From positions 1 to 8,162 of the forward strand of contig CANBWF010000055.1 of NCBI GenBank assembly GCA_947373075.1: 8,162 nucleotides of DNA, in the 5' to 3' direction. Under the pieces are notes generated by a model, which was given only the letters and a program-made list of their open reading frames with translations, was not told the origin of the DNA and made no database searches. Made by a program: the position numbers and the translations under genes. Source of the DNA: Actinomycetota bacterium. Lineage in GTDB: Bacteria; Actinomycetota; Actinomycetes; S36-B12; UBA5976. This document shows positions 1 through 5,319 of the stretch, piece after piece (the first letter of the stretch is position 1; the number at the start of each line of letters is the position of its first letter).

Positions 1-1
1 C

Positions 2-574
2 CTCGATTTTGTGAATGACTTACTTGTTGAAGTTGCCTGCATAGTCACTGATAGCAATTTGAATGAACTAGATGAAGGTTTCGAAGCCGTAATCAAAGTC
101 CCGCAAGAAAAACTTGAAACCATGGATCCAGTGGTAACAAACATGCACACTTCTTCCGGCTTGATTTATGACATTCAACATGGACTAACTCTTGAGGAAG
201 CCGAGCAACAGCTCTTTGATTACATAACCTCGCATGTGCCCGAATCGTTCAAGGCTCCCCTGGCTGGTTCGAGTGTTTACGTGGATCGAATTTTCCTTCG
301 GCGTGACATGCCACGCGTTGATTCTTATCTGCACTACCGAATCATCGATGTTTCCAGTCTCAAAGAACTTGCTCGACGTTGGTATCCACGCACCTATTTC
401 GCAGGTCCATTAAAAACCGGCAATCATCGCGCCCTTGGCGATACTCGAGATTCGATTAACGAACTTAAGTACTACCGCCAGGCCATTTTGGTGCCAGAAC
501 CCGGCCCAGACACCATTGCAGCTCGAGCGATTTCTGAGCACATCATGGGCCGACCATTCGCAACTGACGTGTAA
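2..574 (+). CDS. orn: Oligoribonuclease (3'-5' exoribonuclease, DEDDh family), 5'-truncated by window edge
   Basis: Orn degrades 2-5 nt RNAs, including linear c-di-nucleotide breakdown products such as pGpG, to mononucleotides in the cytoplasm. The reading frame is open to the window edge and reads LDFVNDLLVEVACIVTDSNL, which is the family sequence just after the first exonuclease motif (the D-x-E of ...EMTGLD). That motif and roughly 15 N-terminal residues therefore lie upstream. Visible motifs are SGL near the IQHGLTLEEAE segment, the second motif around SSVYVDRIFLRRDMP with its acidic Asp, the Tyr-rich HYRIIDVSSLKELARRWYP segment, and the third motif HRALGDTRDSINELKYYR with the H-x4-D pair. 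About 190 residues are visible, against a family length near 200. A GTG at 11 could be mistaken for the start, but homology continues upstream of it. tRNA-His follows 81 bp downstream, an arrangement I recall from other actinobacteria. Confidence 0.95.
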   Translation, partial: LDFVNDLLVEVACIVTDSNLNELDEGFEAVIKVPQEKLETMDPVVTNMHTSSGLIYDIQHGLTLEEAEQQLFDYITSHVPESFKAPLAGSSVYVDRIFLRRDMPRVDSYLHYRIIDVSSLKELARRWYPRTYFAGPLKTGNHRALGDTRDSINELKYYRQAILVPEPGPDTIAARAISEHIMGRPFATDV

Positions 575-610
575 CGACAATACGATTTAGCTGTTAGCCC
601 TGTGCTGTCA

Positions 611-616
611 TAGAAT
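611..616 (+). promoter_or_regulatory. Possible -10 element (TAGAAT) for tRNA-His
   Basis: TAGAAT fits the TAnnnT pattern of housekeeping sigma-70 type promoters. It lies 39 nt upstream of the tRNA 5' end, which would leave a 5' leader of about 33 nt for RNase P to remove. No good -35 match is present at the expected distance (around 587-593 reads TTAGCTG). The tRNA could equally be transcribed by read-through from orn. Confidence 0.3.
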
Positions 617-655
617 TAGATTTCTGCTCGGGAAGTAAAACTCCAAAGCAGACAT

Positions 656-732
656 GGTGGGTGTAGCTCAGCTGGTAGAGCACCTGGTTGTGGTCCAGGA
701 CGTCGCGGGTTCAAGTCCCGTCACTCACCCCA
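656..732 (+). tRNA. tRNA-His (anticodon GTG)
   Basis: A complete cloverleaf can be folded by eye. The acceptor stem pairs GTGGGTG (657-663) with CACTCAC (722-728), with one G-T wobble. The D-arm starts at GCTC (666). The anticodon stem is CCTGG/CCAGG with loop TTGTGGT, placing GTG at 690-692. The T-arm is GCGGG-TTCAAGT-CCCGT. A G at 656 faces C at 729, the extra G(-1):C73 pair that identifies tRNA-His. CCA (730-732) is encoded in the DNA. A strong terminator follows immediately. Confidence 0.97.
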
Positions 733-769
733 AGTGCCCTTTCGATTTCGAAGGGGCACTTTTATTTTT
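733..769 (+). terminator. Rho-independent terminator after tRNA-His
   Basis: AGTGCCCTTTCG (733-744) pairs with CGAAGGGGCACT (749-760) in a 12-bp stem with a single G-T wobble and a 4-nt ATTT loop. The T-rich tract TTTATTTTTA follows. A flanking A-T pair (732/761) can extend the stem. It is directional: read on the minus strand the hairpin is followed by GGGGTGAG, so it is unlikely to stop the converging corrinoid operon as an intrinsic terminator. Confidence 0.9.
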
Positions 770-820
770 ACCTACATTTAGGCATCCACAGCGAATAGCC
801 CAACAGGTAATCGTCCAGAC

Positions 821-2692
821 TTATTGAGATGGCAGTGCCAGCTCCGCCATGAATTTATCGTTGAAATCTGCGCGGTCAGAAAGTTCGACATACGCCACTT
901 CTGCAAGTAGTGCATTGGCACCGTGACGTTCCGCTTGCGACAACAGCACCATCTTTGCGCCTTCACCAGCAACGTTGCCTGCACTAACAATTCGCGCAAC
1001 TGGGAGTTTAGGCACAAGCCCGATTCCGATCGCTGATGCTGGCGATAAGTACGAACCGAATGAACCGGCAAGCAACACTTGCTGAACATCGTCGTCGGTT
1101 AGTCCAAGTTCATCAAGCAATAGACGCCATCCTGTGGCAATTGATGCCTTTGCAAATTGCAATTCGCGTACATCGCGCTGCGAAAGATAAACAGATGGTT
1201 GGTCGTCTTCCCAAGCCAAGACAAAGGCACGCTCTTCGTTATCCCGAGTAATCAAACGCGCTGCAATTGCTGGTGCTATTTGCTGTGCAACTTCATTAGT
1301 GGCGAAACGGCCGGAATCATCAATTAGCCCGACTTTATGCAAAGCGTAAACAGCGTCAACAAGCCCGGAACCGCAAAGTCCAACTGGGGCAACTTCACCA
1401 ATCACGCCTAAAGTAACTTCTTCGGTGGTTACTTGAATTACTTCAATCGCACCGTCAGCTGCTCGCATACCGCAGGAAATTGAGGCAGCCTCAAATGCTG
1501 GGCCCGCTGGCGCTGCTGTGGCCAAAATCTTGTCGCCATCTGAAAGCACAATCTCACAATTGGTACCCACATCGATTAGCAATCGAACACGTTTGTCGCG
1601 ATCCATGCCTGTTGCAAGTGCGCCAGCCACAATATCGCCGCCAACATAAGCCCCAAACAGCGGGAAAATGTAGCAACGAGCACCAGAGGGAACCGAGAGC
1701 CCAATTTCACTTGCCCGCAATACTGGCCAATCACGCGTAACCGTAATGAACGGGGCAACTCCAACTGGCTCTGGATCGATGCCAAGTAAAAGTTCCATCA
1801 TTGTGGCATTGCCTGCAATGGCTAGGTCATAAATATTTGCTGAGGCTACGCCCGATTCAGCACATACTTCGCTAACGAGTTCGTTTAAGGTATCTAACGC
1901 AGCTTTCTGCATTAAGCCCAATGCGTTTTTATCCATCATGGTTGCGGAAATCCGAGAAATCACATCGGCGCCAAATGGTTGCTGCTTATTCAACATGGAT
2001 TTAACTGCAACCGGGGTGCCGGTTACTAAATCAAGAAGCGTTGCAACCACCGTTGTAGTGCCTAAATCAAAGGCCACTGCGTAACTTAAAGCTGTGGTGT
2101 CACCTGGTTCGACTGCAATAAGTACATCGTCATTGATTACTGCGGTAACTTTCCAACGTGATGCCCGCAAAATTGTTGGCAATGTTTTCAATACATCTAG
2201 ATCTACTGTGAATTCGATATCGTCAATTGCTGCTTGCAGGCGCTCTAGATCCATTGCCTGATCGTGCAAACTTGGTTCTGCAAGTTCCACGTAACGTTTT
2301 TGTACTGCAGGGCGCAAAATAACCTGACGGCCCACACCAACTGTTGCTGCCTTTGGCCGTGTTGAAAGTGGCGGAATATCTACTTTCAGGTTTGTATTTG
2401 CTCGCGCAACACAAGCAAGGCGCCAACCATCAGCGAGTTGTTCTGAAGAAAATGCACGAATGTCCAAGTTAGAAATTGGCACTTCGCCTTCAAGAATTTG
2501 GATTTTGCATTTCTTACAAGTGCCGTGACCACCACATGTGGAGTCGATAGCTAAACCATTCCACGACGCGGCATCAAATACTGAAACTCCAGGCGGTACT
2601 CGAACTTCTTGTCCGCTAGGCACAAATTTAAGTTGCACGCGACCAACACCGGCTGCATCTACTGCAGAAACCGAATCTGTTGAATCGCTCAC
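821..2692 (-). CDS. RACo-like reductive activator of corrinoid proteins ([2Fe-2S] ferredoxin domain + ASKHA ATPase, DUF4445 family)
   Basis: Proteins of this family (RACo, activating enzymes of O-demethylases, RamA-like) use ATP and an iron-sulfur centre to reduce oxidised Co(II) corrinoid back to Co(I), which can accept methyl again. This 623-residue protein has the whole architecture. An N-terminal plant-type [2Fe-2S] domain has Cys53, Cys59, Cys62 (CGGHGTCKKC) and Cys94 (RLACVA). A linker and middle region cover about 105-200. The ASKHA part carries the phosphate-1 loop DLGTTT (209-214), FGADVISRI (240-248), AGNATM (293-298), the phosphate-2 loop DVGTNCEI (374-381), CGSGL (440-444), SQRDVRELQ (504-512), the adenosine motif AGSFGSYL (542-549), and the typical YVELSDR near the C-terminus. 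The ligand arrangement is plant-type [2Fe-2S], not the two-[4Fe-4S] type of archaeal RamA. It is third in its operon, 46 bp after the methyltransferase. The GTG start has AAAGG (2700-2704) 7 nt upstream. The exact partner is inferred from context. Confidence 0.92.
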   Translation of the reverse strand: MSDSTDSVSAVDAAGVGRVQLKFVPSGQEVRVPPGVSVFDAASWNGLAIDSTCGGHGTCKKCKIQILEGEVPISNLDIRAFSSEQLADGWRLACVARANTNLKVDIPPLSTRPKAATVGVGRQVILRPAVQKRYVELAEPSLHDQAMDLERLQAAIDDIEFTVDLDVLKTLPTILRASRWKVTAVINDDVLIAVEPGDTTALSYAVAFDLGTTTVVATLLDLVTGTPVAVKSMLNKQQPFGADVISRISATMMDKNALGLMQKAALDTLNELVSEVCAESGVASANIYDLAIAGNATMMELLLGIDPEPVGVAPFITVTRDWPVLRASEIGLSVPSGARCYIFPLFGAYVGGDIVAGALATGMDRDKRVRLLIDVGTNCEIVLSDGDKILATAAPAGPAFEAASISCGMRAADGAIEVIQVTTEEVTLGVIGEVAPVGLCGSGLVDAVYALHKVGLIDDSGRFATNEVAQQIAPAIAARLITRDNEERAFVLAWEDDQPSVYLSQRDVRELQFAKASIATGWRLLLDELGLTDDDVQQVLLAGSFGSYLSPASAIGIGLVPKLPVARIVSAGNVAGEGAKMVLLSQAERHGANALLAEVAYVELSDRADFNDKFMAELALPSQ

Positions 2693-2738
2693 GAGGCTAC
2701 CTTTACTGTGGCAAGTAACCCAAGACTACTAGAACTAA

Positions 2739-3590
2739 TTAGCCATTCTGTGCTGCGCGGAAACGGGTAATCCAGTTACCGCCCCAAGCGTCATTTCCAA
2801 TTAACAAATCACTGGCTCGCACTGATTCCACTACCGCTGGGGTTCGGGCATCCATGATGGCTGAGGATAAGCCTGCGGCAATTGCCATTGGAATGAATGC
2901 TGCGTTAAGCGCATGGCGATTCGGCAAACCGAATGAAACATTGGAGCCACCTATTGACATGTTCAGATCATATTTTTCTTTGATCTGGTGAATGGTCTCC
3001 AAGGTGTTCTTGACAGCTTCTGGGTCTGCCCCAACTGTCATAGCTAACGGATCTATCAGCAAGTTTTCTAGCGAGATGCCGGCTTTTTCAACCGCAGAAA
3101 CAATTTTGTCAACAATTAGCATGCGCTCTGGAGCGGTCATTGGAATACCGGTTTCATCATTCGGTAAAGCGATAATTGCTGCATCGTATTTTTTAACAAG
3201 TGGGAGTATGGCTTCCATTCGATCGTCTTCGCCGGTCATGGAATTGATAAGCGCTTTGCCCTGATAAACCGCAAGACCAGCTTCGAGTGCTTCAACAACA
3301 GATGAGTCGATACAGATAGGCAGATCAGTGAGTGACTGCACTAACTGAATTGCTTTGGCAAGTAGTGCTGGCTCGTCGGTCAATGGAACACCCATGTTTA
3401 CATCGAGCATGTCAGCGCCACCAGCAACCTGATCTGCGACATCGATTTCTAGAGTCGACAAATCTCCTGCTCGCAATTTTTCTTGGAAAATCTTGCGACC
3501 AGTTGGGTTAATGCGCTCCCCAATAATTACGAATGGCAAATCGTTGCCCATCGTTATTTCTTTGCTAGCCGAACTGAGTACGGTATGCAT
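2739..3590 (-). CDS. Methyltetrahydrofolate:corrinoid protein methyltransferase (pterin-binding, DHPS-like TIM barrel; MtgA/AcsE type)
   Basis: Enzymes of this family move a methyl group between the N5 of tetrahydrofolate and the cobalt of a corrinoid protein, in either direction depending on the system. The 283-residue protein is one pterin-binding barrel. It shows FVIIGERINPTG (20-31), GGADMLDVNMG (57-67), ICIDSS with Asp95, LINSMTG with Asn116, LLIDPL with Asp180, and GGSNVSFGLPNR with Asn217. These match the Asp/Asn/Asp/Asn pterin-binding and catalytic set described for acetogen MeTr. It lacks the homocysteine, cobalamin and SAM-reactivation domains of full-length MetH. It is also not folate-biosynthetic FolP, judging by IGERINP and SNVSFGLPNR. 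The ATG at 3590 was chosen because GAGGGG (3598-3603) sits 7 nt upstream. An in-frame upstream start at 3635 would overlap the preceding gene by 23 bp and add a non-family N-terminus. ATG 3551 is a second alternative. Second gene of the operon. Confidence 0.9.
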   Translation of the reverse strand: MHTVLSSASKEITMGNDLPFVIIGERINPTGRKIFQEKLRAGDLSTLEIDVADQVAGGADMLDVNMGVPLTDEPALLAKAIQLVQSLTDLPICIDSSVVEALEAGLAVYQGKALINSMTGEDDRMEAILPLVKKYDAAIIALPNDETGIPMTAPERMLIVDKIVSAVEKAGISLENLLIDPLAMTVGADPEAVKNTLETIHQIKEKYDLNMSIGGSNVSFGLPNRHALNAAFIPMAIAAGLSSAIMDARTPAVVESVRASDLLIGNDAWGGNWITRFRAAQNG

Positions 3591-3597
3591 TTGCGTT

Positions 3598-3603
3598 CCC
3601 CTC
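3598..3603 (-). promoter_or_regulatory. Ribosome binding site deciding the methyltransferase start
   Basis: On the minus strand GAGGGG lies 7 nt before the ATG at 3590-3588, within the 22-bp gap after the corrinoid protein stop codon. Neither the longer start (3635) nor the internal ATG (3551, preceded by AAAGAAATAACG) has a comparable site. Confidence 0.65.
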
Positions 3604-3612
3604 GTAGAGAAT

Positions 3613-4263
3613 TTATTTTCCGCGTTTGGCGGCAATTAAAGATTTAGCCATACGCACTGCAGTTGATGCATCTGCTGCGTATCCGTCAGCGCCCACAACA
3701 TCAGCGTACTCTTGGGTCACTGGTGCGCCGCCAACCATAACGATTACGTCATCGCGCAGACCAGCTTTAGTAAGTTCTTCCATGTTGACTTTAAACATGG
3801 GCATAGTTGTTGTTAAGAATGCGGACATGCCAACAATGTCTGGTTTGTGTTCCTGAACAGCTGCCACAAACTTCTCGGGGCTAACCTGAACGCCGAGATC
3901 GATAACGTTGAAACCCGCACCTTCGAGCATGATGTTTACCAAGTTTTTACCGATGTCGTGGACATCGCCTTTGACTGTTCCCATCACAAAAGTGCCAATT
4001 GTTTCTGCGCCAGTGTCAGCAAGCAGTGGGCGAAGTACATCCAAAGCGCCGTTCATGGCACGTCCAGCGATTAACATCTCGGGCACGAAATAGTCACCGC
4101 GTTCGAACCGAGCGCCGACTTCTTCAAGCGCTGGAATTAACGCCTCAAACAAGAGAGTTTCGGGTGTCATACCTTCAGCAAGGCCAAGATTTGTAAGTTC
4201 AAGCACTCGTGGTGCATTGCCCGCCATCGTACCTTCATACATTTCTTTCAAAATGTCGGTCAC
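3613..4263 (-). CDS. Corrinoid (cobalamin-binding) methyl-carrier protein, MtbC/MtgC-like
   Basis: This is a small B12 carrier that shuttles a methyl group between two methyltransferases. Its 216 residues fall into two domains. An N-terminal helical cap (about 1-85) contains the family patterns GMTPETLLFEALIPALEEVG and FVPEMLIAGRAM. A Rossmann-like B12-binding domain (about 88-212) has the base-off/His-on motif GTVKGDVHDIGKNLV, where D100-x-H102-x-x-G105 supplies the cobalt-ligating His102. SAFLTTTMP (147-155) and GGAPVT (178-183) are the usual loops that hold the nucleotide tail. It corresponds to the B12 modules of MetH and to MtbC, MttC, MtmC and MtgC; sequence alone does not tell which methyl substrate is served. 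The GTG start has GGAG (4270-4273) 6 nt upstream. It is the first gene of a likely three-gene transcript, followed after 22 bp by the methyltransferase and then by the activator. Confidence 0.93.
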   Translation of the reverse strand: MTDILKEMYEGTMAGNAPRVLELTNLGLAEGMTPETLLFEALIPALEEVGARFERGDYFVPEMLIAGRAMNGALDVLRPLLADTGAETIGTFVMGTVKGDVHDIGKNLVNIMLEGAGFNVIDLGVQVSPEKFVAAVQEHKPDIVGMSAFLTTTMPMFKVNMEELTKAGLRDDVIVMVGGAPVTQEYADVVGADGYAADASTAVRMAKSLIAAKRGK

Positions 4264-4293
4264 AATACGCTCCGAAAAGTCATTAGTCAGTGG

Positions 4294-4316
4294 GGTTTGA
4301 ACTTGGTTTGAAACTT
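4294..4316. repeat. Adjacent near-direct repeat in the leader of the corrinoid operon
   Basis: GGTTTGAACTT (4294-4304) is followed at once by GGTTTGAAACTT (4305-4316), identical apart from one inserted A. The pair also contains an imperfect dyad (GTTT...GAAAC). It falls between the proposed minus-strand transcription start (about 4319) and the GTG of the corrinoid protein, where an operator or leader element could act. No known regulator motif was recognised. Confidence 0.45.
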
Positions 4317-4325
4317 ATGTTTCTG

Positions 4326-4353
4326 CTTATAGTTTAGTAATAACCCACCTAAA
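4326..4353 (-). promoter_or_regulatory. Candidate promoter of the corrinoid operon
   Basis: Read on the minus strand, TTTAGG (4353-4348) and TATAAG (4331-4326) are separated by 16 nt. The -10 matches the consensus at five of six positions; the -35 is weak. Transcription would start near 4319, giving a leader of about 56 nt, too short for a cobalamin riboswitch. The plus strand across the same bases reads TATAGT (4328-4333), so the element could also act in the folD direction. Confidence 0.35.
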
Positions 4354-4466
4354 GAGCGAACGAGAGCCAGCTTTAACCCAACTGCCCGTTGCCGAATAGC
4401 CGAGTGTGACTTGATGTCCGTCTATGTGGCATTGTTGGATGTGTTGAATAACCAGAAGGACCCCCG

Positions 4467-5318
4467 ATGAGCGCTGTGATTCTTGATGGCAAGGCAACCG
4501 CTGCTGCGGTTAAAGAGCAACTGCGAGTTCGGGTTGAAGCCCTGAAAACAAAAGGTATTTTTCCAGGCCTCGGCACCATTCTGGTCGGCGATGATCCAGG
4601 CTCACATGCCTATGTTGGTGGCAAACATAAAGATTGTGCGCAAGTCGGTATAACTTCAATTCGAGTTGACTTACCTTCAACTGCTACCCAGTCCGATGTG
4701 CTTGAGGCAATCAGCACACTGAATGCAGATCCGGCGTGCACTGGGTACATTGTCCAGCTGCCACTTCCCCGCGGCTTAGATGCCAACGCTGCCCTTGAAC
4801 TTATGGATCCCAACAAAGATGCTGATGGATTGCATCCAATGAATTTGGGTCGACTCGTTTTAGGGGAACCAGCACCACTTCCATGCACACCACGAGGCAT
4901 CGTTGAATTATTGCGCGCCTACGATGTTCCACTTGATGGCGCAGAAGTTGTTGTAGTGGGTCGCGGCGTAACCGTTGGCCGTCCACTTGGTCTGTTATTA
5001 ACTCGTCGGACCGAGAATGCAACCGTCACCCTGTGCCACACAGGAACTAAAGATTTAGTGTCACATTTGAAGCAAGCGGACATTGTTGTTGCTGCTGCTG
5101 GTGTTCCGCACTTCATTACTGCAGACATGATCAAGCCTGGTGCTGCGCTATTAGATGTTGGTATTACTCGCACAGATGCTGGGCTACTTGGTGACATTCA
5201 TCCAGATGCAGCGGCCATTGCTGGTTACCTAGCACCAATGCCTGGTGGCACTGGCCCAATGACTCGAGCAATGTTGCTAGCAAATGTTGTCGATACCGCA
5301 GAAAAGCAACTGAGTTAA
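4467..5318 (+). CDS. folD: Bifunctional methylene-THF dehydrogenase / methenyl-THF cyclohydrolase
   Basis: FolD interconverts 5,10-methylene-THF, 5,10-methenyl-THF and 10-formyl-THF, normally with NADP(H), feeding purine synthesis and formyl-Met initiation or oxidising one-carbon units. The 283-residue length is normal. The N-terminal catalytic domain shows ILVGDDPGSHAYVGGKHKDC, with Tyr49 and the catalytic Lys53 in the Y-V-x-x-K pattern. GYIVQLPLPRGLD and the substrate-binding Asp of KDADGLHPMNLGRL follow. The Rossmann dinucleotide motif is VVVVGRGVTVGRPLGLLL. The C-terminal signature is PMPGGTGPMTRAMLLANVV. The ATG has AGAAGGA 6 nt upstream. The gene is divergent from the corrinoid operon and converges on ppc, with one base between the stop codons. 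Adjacency to a methyl-THF methyltransferase fits a shared one-carbon theme, but methyl-THF must first pass through MetF, which is not in the window. Confidence 0.96.
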   Translation: MSAVILDGKATAAAVKEQLRVRVEALKTKGIFPGLGTILVGDDPGSHAYVGGKHKDCAQVGITSIRVDLPSTATQSDVLEAISTLNADPACTGYIVQLPLPRGLDANAALELMDPNKDADGLHPMNLGRLVLGEPAPLPCTPRGIVELLRAYDVPLDGAEVVVVGRGVTVGRPLGLLLTRRTENATVTLCHTGTKDLVSHLKQADIVVAAAGVPHFITADMIKPGAALLDVGITRTDAGLLGDIHPDAAAIAGYLAPMPGGTGPMTRAMLLANVVDTAEKQLS

Positions 5319-5319
5319 A

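Noticed and set aside
11..574. A complete gene starting at GTG 11
   Set aside because: The frame is open to the window edge and the residues before GTG 11 (LDF) continue the oligoribonuclease alignment, so this is a 5'-truncated orn.
778..1089. Minus-strand open frame of about 100 codons
   Set aside because: It lies inside the activator gene in another frame, is rich in Cys, Arg and Gln, and shows no family features.
2739..3590. Dihydropteroate synthase (FolP)
   Set aside because: It shares the pterin-binding fold, but the ERINP start, the SNVSFGLPNR loop and the corrinoid-protein neighbour indicate the methyltransferase branch.
656..4263. Corrinoid operon as an island inserted at tRNA-His
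   Set aside because: No integrase, no repeated copy of the tRNA 3' end and no obvious change in base composition were seen; the tRNA keeps its own terminator. Adjacency alone is not evidence.
4400..4460. A defined folD promoter
   Set aside because: TTGATG (4411-4416) and TTGAAT (4444-4449) are individually suggestive but not at workable spacing, so no specific promoter is claimed.
4264..4466. Cobalamin or SAM riboswitch upstream of the corrinoid operon
   Set aside because: A CCCACTGA string on the minus strand faintly recalls a B12-riboswitch piece, but the conserved B12-box and core elements are missing and the predicted leader is only about 56 nt.
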